Shown in pieces: positions 35,887 through 45,497 of a DNA stretch of 64,000 nucleotides. The stretch comes from Rutpela maculata (lineage: Eukaryota > Arthropoda > Insecta > Coleoptera > Cerambycidae), in NCBI GenBank assembly GCA_936432065.2, contig OW386287.2:189099729-189163728 (forward strand), given 5' to 3'. The first letter of the stretch is position 1. Each line of letters opens with the position of its first letter. The position numbers and the translations under genes are program-made. The notes beneath the pieces were generated by a model. That model was not told the DNA's origin. It searched no databases and saw only the letters and a list, made by a program, of their open reading frames with translations.

Positions 35887-36462
35887 TAGGGTGGTCCTTA
35901 AAAACTAACTTTTAAAATTTACCCGGGGCACCCTCTTATTTTGTTCTATGATATAAAAAGACTCCCATAAAAATTTCAGATTTTTAAATAATGTTTTAGG
36001 GGTCGCTACCAAGTCTTGAATTTTCAAGATAATCAAGAACTTTTTCAAAATTTATTTCAAAATAAATCAAATGAACATCAAAATGACATTGATCATCAAT
36101 TGAATTAATAAAATAGGACAGTACATTGTCCCCCACTTTCATCTCAACTTAACTGTATTTTATTAATAACTTTTTCATTTATATTATTTTATATATATAA
36201 CATTGTAATTGCTGTACAGTTGTACATATTAATTACATGTTTAATGAACATAATTTCTGTTGTAACTGAATTTAATTATTAATTCCTAACTAGTTTTTTT
36301 TTTTAATTTTTAAACTTTACGGGGCGGTAGCGACCCCTAAAACTGAGTTAAAAAATCCCAAAAAATTACAGTCATTCTTTTTAATAGAGTAGATCAAAAT
36401 GGCAGGGTGCCCCAAAGAAAATTAAGAAAAAAAATATTTACCCTAATTTAAGGACCACCCTA
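35887..36462. mobile_element. TIR element, possibly hAT-like, imperfect 8-bp duplication
   Basis: The ends TAGGGTGGTCCTTAAA (35887) and its near complement ending ggaccaccctA (36462) are inverted. Inside, 'ggggcaccct' and 'taggggtcgct' recur inverted. Flanks TTATTCAG (35879-35886) and TTATTCAT (36463-36470) match at 7 of 8 bases. TAGGG ends and an 8-bp duplication fit hAT. There is no transposase. Confidence 0.7.
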
Positions 36463-36739
36463 TTATTCATTATTTTGATATTTATTTGTTGAAATTTTAA
36501 ATTGATAGATGAAAGAATGAAGTTTAAATATTGGTAAGTGCTTTAATGTATGGAGTACTTCATTTTAATAATATTAAAAAAGCAAATTTGCATACAGTGA
36601 AAACACCTAATTGCATATTGTCTTTGCCGCATTTTTTGGTCTCGCCCTTTCAGTACGTCACGTCGCCTCATCAAAATGTTATTGTCATTCTTTCGAATGT
36701 TAGCCAGAATGACTATGTACCCAATTTCACTGTTTCGTG

Positions 36740-37040
36740 GAGCGATAAAAAATTAAAAAAATATTTTTAAAAAGATAAAATTCGACGCACTTTCGAATTT
36801 TACGCCTTTGAACATGATCATCGCCGAACGACATAAAAATATTTTTGGCATACTTTTGAATTGTTTGTCTGGCCCCCAAAATATTTACCAAGTGAAATTT
36901 TTGGGCTCCACACACGTTGTGCCTTACTTTTCTATGAACGTGTATGAGACCCTTTGTACCAGTCTTCTGCGCTGATGCCTTAAATATGTTTACTTTGTCT
37001 TTTTTATAATTTTTCTCTTCTGGGATGTTCCACAACATTT
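36740..37040 (-). other. Unidentified coding-like repeat segment
   Basis: The minus frame 37038-36727 (103 codons) includes 'VNIFKASAQKTGTKGLIHVH', 'RKVRHNVCGAQKFHLVNI' and 'QKYAKNIFMSFGDDH'. The same protein text, diverged, is found on the plus strand at about 50866-50980 inside the TIR element 50633-51041 ('KTGTKGFIHAHRKVRHN'). Conservation of the reading frame in two places suggests a once-coding source, either a transposon protein or a captured exon. I do not recognise it. Confidence 0.45.
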
Positions 37041-37065
37041 ACACCCTTTAGTAAACACCCTATAC

Positions 37066-37442
37066 TGTGGGTCCGGAAATTATAACACCAGGGTAACAAT
37101 GATTTATTAACTTATGTGCTAATTACAACAAATAATTACTTCACTAATATAACATTGAATACTATAATTCAATAATTCAGTCTCTTTATCACTTTATTCC
37201 TTGTTGATCTGTTCTCACTAATTATCTGAACTGAACTGTCCTCACTCGGCTTCTTCATTCCCTTATATTCTTAAAGATGAGTGCTCTAGAATATTTCCAA
37301 TCATTCTGTAGTTTACAGACAGTCTACTGTCTGTAATTTCCAGATACTGACACCGCGCGCCATCTCTGGGACGATGGCCGAACCAACTAATTTATTCGCT
37401 TACTTATTTGTGCAGGTTTCTACTGAAGGACGATATATTACA
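37066..37442 (-). mobile_element. Possible LTR (minus orientation)
   Basis: Read on the minus strand it starts TGTAATATATCGTCC and reaches 'ttaccctggtgttataattt' and 'ccggacccaca'. It carries a TATA-like 'aagaatataagggaatgaag' and 'aataaa' signals in LTR-like order. 'tggtgttataatttccgg' resembles the primer-binding region just after an insect 5' LTR, so the true LTR may end near 37097. No target duplication or internal gag/pol is seen. Solo or truncated. Confidence 0.4.
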
Positions 37443-37449
37443 GATCTCT

Positions 37450-38410
37450 GTAAAACGGGTAGAAATATGTAAAAATATTGTACCATTGTAGAGAAAAAAA
37501 TGTACAGAAATACGTTTCATAACAGATGTAAAATAGCATGGTAAAATACTACCTTTCATATTGACCCATCTCTGTCATACAAAGTAACACTGAGGGCGTG
37601 CAGACTGACACTTTTTCAGGCATTTTAAAATTTCATGCATCTTCTCTATCAGCAGTCTTTCGTGGCATTAAAAGTAATCAGTAATTCACCAATAAAAAAC
37701 TAGACACACTGTATGTGTTATATATAGTTGTATTTCCTTTGAACTTTATTCATGAAATATCTACTCGGGTGGGTATTATCACCTCGCTCTAGCTCAAAAG
37801 AAATGGAGCGGTACTTGTATCTAATATGAATTTGTGCTAACTCAATTTAAAACGTAGGAAAATCTAATTTTTGCGCGGTATGAATAATTTATGGATCTTT
37901 TTTATTTCTTGTAAAGTGAAAAGTAATGTACCTCCAATCTAAAAAGTAAAATAAAAGTGGAGAGCAGAACATATTCCATTTAGATTGGTCGATATATCCT
38001 CGTCTGAAAACAGTAATAAGATCTTAAAGTTCAATTTATGTTGTCTTACTCAAAGGCAGTCTAGGAATATATTACAATAAGGACGGACACGAGTTTTTGT
38101 ACAGCAGGTCTTCTGAATGTAAATGTTCTTTATTTCTTTTAGTTTTAAACTATTCGAAAAATACCTCACAAATATTCCAGTTTAGTCTAAGATCATGACC
38201 TATAACGGATCCTGGGTCTGTTGGACAGTATAGTTCCGAGAATAATTATTTGTTTTTTAAATAAAGAATTCAATCGAGTTCATAAGACTGATTATTTGGG
38301 ATACACTGTGTGTTATTATTCATACTGATTCACATTTTCTTATTTTTTTTATTATCCAGATGTTTACTATTTATCCCAGCTTTTCCATTAAGAGACCATG
38401 CCTGTTTTTG
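37450..38410. other. No gene seen
   Basis: AT-rich spacer between the possible LTR and the RT fragment. No ORF, TIR or tRNA box. Confidence 0.5.
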
Positions 38411-38417
38411 CCTTACC

Positions 38418-39053
38418 ACTTTCCAAACCGCTACATTTCCTCAAAACAATCAAAAATTTGTTCTATTTTCAAAAACCAAAAACGTGATAAAACTCTTATT
38501 GAAAACTACAGACCAATAATTAATTATTTTATGTAATTTTGGTAAACTCTTTGAAATTGTCTTGTACGATATAATCACATTTCATGTTAATTCTCAAATT
38601 TCCTATTATCAGCGCGGATTTATAGTGGGTAGATCTACAACTAATTTGGTAAGTGTTTGGTAAGTAACTAATTTGGTAAGATGGACTTCTACTGCAAAAA
38701 TTGTCAAATTTCGGATTTACTTTAGATTTTTCTAAGCTTTTTTGAGTCCTATCTTGAGAACAGAAAATTACATGTGCAGTATCAAGGCTTTTCATCTATT
38801 TATGTTTTAGCAACATCAGGAGTTTCACAGGGTTCCGTTCTTGGGCCACTGTTATTTATTCCATTTATCAACGATATCCGCAGGGACATTCAAAGCAATG
38901 TTCTTTTATATGCTGACGATTTTAAATTGTTTGCGTCTATTAACTCTGATGAAGATTGTCATCAATTACAAGATCTCTCAAAAATTAATTTATGTTATAA
39001 ATATAACAAAACATTTTATATTTCTAAAGACAAATCTTGGCAATTGTTATGAA
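38418..39053 (+). pseudogene. LINE RT fragment with intact YADD
   Basis: Scattered frames give 'DKTLIENYRPI', 'NFGKLFEIVLYDIITFHVNS' and 'YYQRGFIVGRSTTNLVS'. The open frame 38774-39052 then carries 'ATSGVSQGSVLGPLLF' and 'VLLYADDFKLFAS'. Order and motifs fit a Jockey-like RT. The segment between 'GRSTTNLV' and 'SYLENRKLHVQY' is short, so an internal deletion is likely (the FxDxxKAFD box is reduced to 'LDFSKLF'). The fragment stops at 39053, just before the minus-strand cysteine-motif fragment. Confidence 0.75.
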
Positions 39054-39084
39054 TGCATTTACAAAGAGAGATTCAGATGAATTT

Positions 39085-39345
39085 TTTTTTTTTTTTCTAT
39101 AACTACAGGACATGGTTTTACAGTCTGCATTACATTTACAAGGCTTATTTAAAGAATCTGGCAAATGAAGTTTTAACATTTGAGTCGGGTGCAGCTTGTC
39201 ATCTCGTAATTCATAGCCGAATTGTATAAAGTTGAGAGGGTCATACAGTGATTGTGATGAATTTTTCCACAAATATGTTTGTGCTGCAGCTCTCAAACAA
39301 TGTAAATATAAAGCACCGGATGTACAAATAACTTTGGCTAAATTT
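39085..39345 (-). pseudogene. C-terminal fragment related to the FEN1-like family
   Basis: The minus frame reads 'SGALYLHCLRAAAQTYLWKN', 'FGYELRDDKLHP' and then 'PCKCNADCKTMSCSYRKK'. The spacing of the H/R-AA-Q...W segment, the 'W/YEL.D..L.P' segment and the CxCxxxCxxxxCxxRK cysteine motif parallels 'DAAQQHLFRVYFQVQKWLG...EWMLKDTILWP...CNCTKGCGPLCGCR' in 45737-47253. It seems to be a different branch of the family. It is truncated on both sides and sits against an RT fragment of opposite strand. Confidence 0.55.
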
Positions 39346-40769
39346 CAATTGAAGCCAATATTGCGGGTAATTAGCTTGTAGCGTAATTCATCTGCTGTAG
39401 TTTTTTATTTCACAAATAAATAAGTGCAGACGTCTTCAATCTAATCAAAGTCTATCAGAGTTTCTGGATTGTTACCAAAATTAATAAGCTTCCTGAAGAA
39501 ACATTACTGATGAAGAATTTAAACTTTGTTTTTTACTTCCAAATCGTCTTATCGGGAAATAACAATAAAAGCTTGTTTTTAAAAAGTTTTTTTTTACATA
39601 ATTTAATTATTAAATTATCAGTTACGTTTTAATTAGTTTTATATTCATTGCGCCATCCTTACTTAAAATAATACCGGATTCGCCATTTCTTAGAATTCAA
39701 CGTATGAGTGAATACACTATGCGATCAAATTATAATTTAAAACCTAAAAAGCACACTTTTTGGTACCATATTATTCTCACCTGAACTACACGTGTATGCA
39801 AAATTTCAACTCACTTGGACGTCGTTAAGTGGTTCAAATTTAACTTACAAGATTTGAACTAAACATACTAACATTTTGCTTTTTAATAATTATGCCCAGA
39901 AATATCTATACAATTTTTTTTAATCGCCTTATTTATTTTAATGTCCTGGCGAAGTTTAGCCGATGGCTATTCTACCACTCAACCAGGACAGACACACACA
40001 GAGACAACATCACAACACCCATTCCCTGCGACATTGCCATCTGCCGCAGCTGAGACTCGAACTCAGGAGAGGAGAGCGACTAGACCGTGTTGTCTCTCAC
40101 ACAACCGCAGTCTAGCCCACTGCTACCGTCTCGGCAACACGAGAAAAACGCCACTACACATCCATATCCTAGCCGGGATTCGAACCCGGGACCCCGTGGT
40201 CGCAAGCCTAACAATCCAATCCAATTAAAAATCTTTATTCAATTTTGTATGTTCACAATTCAATAAGTATTTCATTTATTATAATAAAGTGTGTAAAAAT
40301 TACATTGTAATATAATTTGCAGACGCTAGCAGACTCAGGGACATGATGCGTCCACAAACGGGCTGATGGTGACCCCAGAATAAATGTACAACTTTTAAAA
40401 TTTAGTAGTTAAAGCGTATTTTCAAGGTTGATACGCATTTAGTTAATTATGCCAAAGCTTAAAAACAATATGGGAAGTAGATTATAAAATGTACGATGTT
40501 TTATCGATCATGCAGGAAAACACAATATAAAAAACCTGCTTTAGAATTAGTCAGATAAATAAAATTATAAAAAATTAGTCAGGCAATAGGTATGTGTGGA
40601 ATATTAACTGTGAATAAATTAGTAAGCTTTGTATAGAATACTTCTTACACTTTATGTGTTCCTAGTGCAGGATTCCCCAGAGAGTGGTAGTTTTAGGAAT
40701 AGGATATTAGGGGGAAGGATGTTTGTGGGAATAAATAGAGATTATTCCCTCCTGAGAGAATAGAGCTCA

Positions 40770-43431
40770 AGTTTTTGGTGAATAAGTTTATGAGTATGCG
40801 TGGGATTATCATATTCGCTCAGGTGGGCTATGTCTCTGGTTAATTCAGAGACGCCAACCCTCAATGAGAAAAATTTCTGAGAAGTTTCTCTTATGTAATA
40901 TGTGTGGTTCTGGCCATTGAGGTTATTCTATGGAGCTCCTCAATAGTAATGTACCTGGGTGAATTAGTCAACAGACGGAGTATTTTATTCTGTGTGACTT
41001 GGATTCTATTAAGTTGTGTATCCGAGGCACCATTCCATGCTTCACACCCATACATCAGAATGGGCCTAAATATCACCTTATAGAGTATTAATTTATTATG
41101 TGTGGTCAGTTTACTCCGTCTGTTGACCAGGGGATAGAGTCTACTGAGGGCTCCATAAGTTGAATTGACAGCACGTGTAATTTGCGGGCCGAAACACAGT
41201 CTCTTGTCCAGAGTTACTCCCAGAAATTTGACCGTTTTTTGTTCAGCAACTTCCTGCTCAGCAATTTTTAATTTATTAAATATTTTAATATTAGTGAACT
41301 TACGGTTAAAATTAATAAGTTCTGTCTTGTGCGGGTTTATTTTAATTTTCCATTGATTATAAAAGTTATTCAGTTTTTGTAAATGGTATTTTATTTTTTG
41401 TACTGCCGTCTGAGCATGGAAGCTGCTAGCATACAGGGTGACGTCGTCCGCATATAAAAGGAGTGAGGTGTTTGGATAAGTGGGTATATCAGAGGTAAAG
41501 AGGTTGTATAAAATAGGAGAGAGGGATGATCCCTGGGGAACTCCTGCGGAGAGCCTCGTTTTATTAGATAAAGAGTTATTAACTCTAACATGAATATATC
41601 TATCAGATAAGAAAGACATTATTAATGTGGTTATATACTTGGGGATCTTGTGAATTTTGTCTAGTTTGTAAATTAGTCCATTCCTCCACGTGGAGTCGAA
41701 CGCTTTCTCAACGTCTATAAGCAGGACAACGTTGCACTGTTTCTTATTGAAAGCGTGCAACGAGTCCTGCACTAGCCTGCAGACAGCATGTGTAGTCGTA
41801 TGCCCCGGCCTGAAACCGAACTGTTGAGATGGAATCAGTCGTTTTTTCCCCACGAGTCTATTTATATGTGCTAAAATTACCTTTTCTGCCAGCTTAGATA
41901 AAGTATTGAGTAATGATATAGGTCTGTAGCTACCAGGCTCGTACGGGGGTTTATTCGGTTTCAAAACCGGGACAACGATTGCAATTTTCCATTTCGGGGG
42001 GAAATATTGCAGTTTAATTATCGCGTTTATAATATATGTAATTTGAACAATTGCTTTCTTAGGTAGGTTTTTGAGGACAGAATTCGGGATAGAATCAATA
42101 CCCGGGGCTTTATTATTGGGAGAATACTTGATATATTTAGTAATGTCAGCAGGGATAGTGAGTAATTTGGGAAGTTTATGCGGAGGAATAGGGTATCAGG
42201 AGAGCAGGCCACGAACATGTTCTGTGACTTGCTCTTGGAAGGGAGTGGCGTTAGGGGGGGGTGGTGTTAGTGGTTTGTAGATACCCAGCAATGACGTCAG
42301 CTTTTTCTATGTCCATTTGGTATGTTTGGTTATCTTTAATTAAAGTTGGTATTGGCGGGTATTTTTTATTCAAAAGTTTGGACATTCTCCAAAGAGAATT
42401 GTCCTTGGTAGTTAAATTAATAATTTTATCGTTCCAGGAATCTTCCCTGTATTTTGTTAGTTTAATTTTAATATTGTTTTGGAGGTCAGTCATCCTAATT
42501 TTGTCTATGGGGCGTCTAAAGCGTTGCCACCTTCTTTTTATCTTATTTTTAAATGTAATGAGATTGACAATTTCCTGGGGTATACGTTCTTCCCGGGGTT
42601 TTATGATTATTTGTTTTGCAACACGATTTCTGGAATTAATTATAATTTCCGTTAAACGGTCTACCTCTAGGTCTAACATTTCTGTGGTATTTATATTATT
42701 AATAATTAAAGAGTTATCAATAAGTGTTCTAAATTTTTTCCAGTTACATTTTTTGTAATCATATATTTGCCTGCTGACGTCATTTGTCTGGGTGTCTCGT
42801 ATTTCCAAATGGACTGGGTTATGATCTGAGGAAAGGAGAGGTAAGGAAAAAGGATGGATGGTAAAAGTGAGGGTAATTTTTATTTAAAACAATGTCAATT
42901 ACTGTAGCCGACATCCCGTTCATTGGGAAGTGCGTCGGTGTCTCGGACGCTAAAACTGCAATATTACCTCCCATTGCATAATCATAGATTGTATTTCCAT
43001 TCCTGTTATTACGTCTATTTCCCCACGTGGAGTGTTTTGCGTTAAGATCCCCAAGTACTAAAACCCTACGACGGATAAAAAGTTCGTCCAATTGAGTCTG
43101 AGTAATTTTATTATTTGGCGGGTTGTACACCGCTGAGATGACTGTACTATCCGTAAGTTGTATAGAAATATTTTCAATATCTATATTTAATGCCGGGAGA
43201 GGGAGGTGAGGAATCCCCTTTCTCACGAGGATAGCGACACCCCCCCCCCCCCCGCCTGCCAATTCTATCATTTCGATAAATAGAAAAATTTCTAATATTA
43301 ATTTTATGCACTGGTTTCAAAAAAGTTTCTGAAATTATGCCTATATCAATATTTTCCGAATGTAAATATTGTGTATACTCTAAAGTCTTATTAATTAGGC
43401 CGTTTGAATTCCACAAAGAAACCTTATACAT
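40770..43431 (-). pseudogene. ORF2 of the Jockey-like LINE: endonuclease and RT
   Basis: Starts at ATG 43431 ('LWNSNGLINK'). APE-type endonuclease landmarks in order are 'IISETFLKP', the glycine run before 'VAILVRKGI', 'YNPPNN', 'LVLGDLNAKHSTWGN' and 'SSDHNPVHLE'. A linker follows to 'KYIKYSPNNKAPGIDSIPNS', then RT: 'YRPISLLNTLSKLAE', 'QFGFRPGHTTTHAV', 'LLIDVEKAFDSTW', 'AGVPQGSSLSPILYN' and 'LLLYADDVTLYAS' with the catalytic YADD intact, then 'VKFLGVTLDK' and thumb. Frameshifts lie at the G run 43238-43254, near 42850, and at the C run near 42255. In-frame stops occur near 42202 and at about 40890. No RNase H. It is nearly complete but inactive as it stands. Confidence 0.88.
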
Positions 43432-43594
43432 ATCTTAAATTAAATTTGGGTAAGACTTTAGACGTGAATTCCTGCATTACAGATAAAACATCCATGTCAT
43501 TATTGACATTTTCTAACATTGAATTAAGTTGGTTAATAGCTTTAATAGTTTCCTTAATATTGATAAGCGTGTTTAATTTATTTGTCGAGGAGAT
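43424..43594 (-). pseudogene. ORF1 C-terminus of the Jockey-like LINE
   Basis: An open minus frame from the 5' truncation point encodes 'NTLINIKETIKAINQLNSML' and 'NNDMDVLSVMQEF', a coiled-coil-like acidic tail ending in TAA at 43426-43424. The stop overlaps the ORF2 start in the arrangement ATGTATAA, as in many two-ORF LINEs. The nucleic-acid-binding (gag-like) part is missing. Confidence 0.6.
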
Positions 43595-43659
43595 GCAAGC
43601 CTAACACCTTAAGCACTGCGCCACCGGGTCGGGTCGTTATGCCCAGAAATATCTATATG

Positions 43660-45260
43660 CCATATGCCCCTCCACTATGAGGTGTATATGCTAAACTCTT
43701 TTTAAAACTAGGCATAAACTATATGTGAGCATTGTGGAATTTTGAATGAGGCTTAAAGAACAATATGAACTTGCATTCCATACAAGAATTTGAGAAATCG
43801 CCTTACCAGAGTAGAATACTACTCGTTGAGAGGATTAAAATACGCGTCAATATGCATGCTATATAATTGTGTATTATAATTCTCTAATATTATAAGCTTT
43901 TCCGTTTTCAAGTACAAAATGGACCTTCATTTATTGATTTAACATTAAATGTTTAGAGGAGATAAACTTTTGACGAACCTGTTTACTGTTTCTCTGATAA
44001 ACATTTTGGCAATTAATTTTTTTTCAGGTATCTTATTTTTCTACAAAGTGAATCTACTCTTTGATTTAGCTAACAATAGTAATGATCCGAAATATTGTGA
44101 GTAGAGTTTGGGCATATATTTTTTATAGAAACGAGGTTCTCATGTAAAAGTTTTATTTCGTAGTTTTCAGTGATCTTTTTTATTTTTAGTTTTTTTTTAG
44201 TCGATTACTTTTAAAAATGTTTTTATTAATATTAACGCAACGTTAATGACATAACATGACATTATTTTAGGCAACCTAAAATAATGTCATGTCATGTCAA
44301 TCATTACTGCTCCGCTGTCAGAGCGTGTCGATAAAAACCAGAATATAAGGAGGTAGAGTGAAATTACTAGAGTAGAATTAGAGGATTATAAGGAGGTATC
44401 TAACGGTTTCTTTATCCTTTGAGCATAAGAGTATATTAACTTTTATCGATAGTATTCCACTGCTATAGTGTAACTATTAAAAATTGTTATAGACCTATTT
44501 TACTTCCAATGATATAACATTAAATTTTCATTATATTTTATCAACGAATATATTGAATATTTCGACAGTATTAGCATCACTTCTTTTGCAGATTATTATG
44601 ATCTAAAATGGGAGTACAACAACACAAATTACGAAAATAATAATTGCGTTGCCCTCCAATATGTTATAAATTAATTTAATCTTCATCTTACCGACTATTA
44701 TTTACTTAATTGTAAAACGGATATGCTTAAAATTAAAGCGGATTTAAAATAATGCATTTTGACTGTTACATGATGACGTAAAAATATCAGTTAAGTTAAG
44801 TTGTCATTAAAATAAAACCAATATTCAAGAAAATGTAACATTTTTCAAATTCGTTCATTAATTTGGGTTACATGAGCTTATCGAAAACGACTCACATTTC
44901 ATGCTGTAACGTTTTAATTCTCAATATTGTATTTCTGTGGCCGATATCACAGTAACGAACGCAATCGTCGTTCATTTAATAATCTCATTATACCAAACAT
45001 GAAACATTATATTTTTATTCAAGTGAATTCAACTTGAGATAACTTGAGAACCACAAATGAATATTTTCCCAGTGATTTTTTTCGTCTTGTGAGCCACGGA
45101 TCAAGTCAAAATCGTTTTATTTGTAATTTCCTTCAGGGAATAATTCGGCTTATAATACTGTTAACTTTTCTATAAACGTTTGAAAACGAAATTAACTTTA
45201 ACTGCTACTATGCGGTATCATTTGCCTTTTAACTATATATTGAAAACTAAGCTCCGTTTT
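43660..45260. other. No gene seen
   Basis: AT-rich spacer with one perfect palindrome (44254-44292) and two close copies of 'tataaggaggta' at 44345-44396. No ORF of note. Confidence 0.5.
44254..44292. repeat. Perfect palindrome, 18-bp arms, 3-base loop
   Basis: ACATGACATTATTTTAGG, then CAA, then the exact complement. The arms are followed by a further 'catgtcaa'. A strong hairpin with no associated gene; it may be the core of a small TIR element. Confidence 0.85.
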
Positions 45261-45265
45261 TTTAT

Positions 45266-45296
45266 TATACCTATTTAATTTAATTAAATAGGTATA
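45266..45296. repeat. Perfect AT-rich palindrome
   Basis: tatacctatttaa, a short centre, then ttaaataggtata. The same 'aaataggtatatt(a/g)taac' phrase occurs at 34346-34365, so it is part of a dispersed repeat. It lies 200 bp left of the FEN1-like element. Confidence 0.7.
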
Positions 45297-45497
45297 TTAT
45301 AACCGAACAAACCTTTTTAATAATCATCATAAAAAAAATCTTGCGCAGAAATCCGTTTCAGAATATGCCGAACTCAAATATCTAATTAAAAATGTCTGTG
45401 TGTCTGTATGCGAGTATGTGTGTAAATCGCTTCTTGTAAGTACGATAACTTCTTTTCGACTTAAAATTTTCTGTTTCAAATTTCGTACATATAGTTG

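Larger units (their letters stand above)
40214..43594 (-). mobile_element. Jockey-like LINE, 3.4 kb, inserted in the SINE
   Basis: Flanked by the 12-bp duplication GCAAGCCTAACA at 40202-40213 and 43595-43606; removing the insert and one copy restores the SINE. The element is 5'-truncated within ORF1, carries a nearly full ORF2 (endonuclease and RT) and ends in 'aataaagatttttaattgga' and a short TTGGA-type tail. It is young enough to keep its target duplication but already has frameshifts. Confidence 0.88.
39911..43636 (-). mobile_element. SINE (two tRNA-like units) split by a LINE
   Basis: The same SINE as 20991-21325, in reverse. Its first 40 or so bases lie at 43595-43636 ('accctggtggcgcag'-type head) and the remainder at 39911-40213. 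The direct repeat tatgcccagaaatatctata at 39891-39910 and 43638-43657 (plus one more shared t on the left) is its target duplication, about 21 bp, as for LINE-mobilised SINEs. Both B boxes are intact. A Jockey-like element (40214-43594) interrupts it. Confidence 0.88.

Noticed and set aside
37066..37442. A complete solo LTR
   Set aside because: No target duplication at TG...CA limits, and the left part looks like a primer-binding region, so only a possible LTR is listed.
42027..42280. ORFs at 42027-42218 (minus) and 42071-42280 (plus)
   Set aside because: The true frame here continues the Jockey-like ORF2 ('KYIKYSPNNKAPGIDSIPNS'); these are other-frame shadows.
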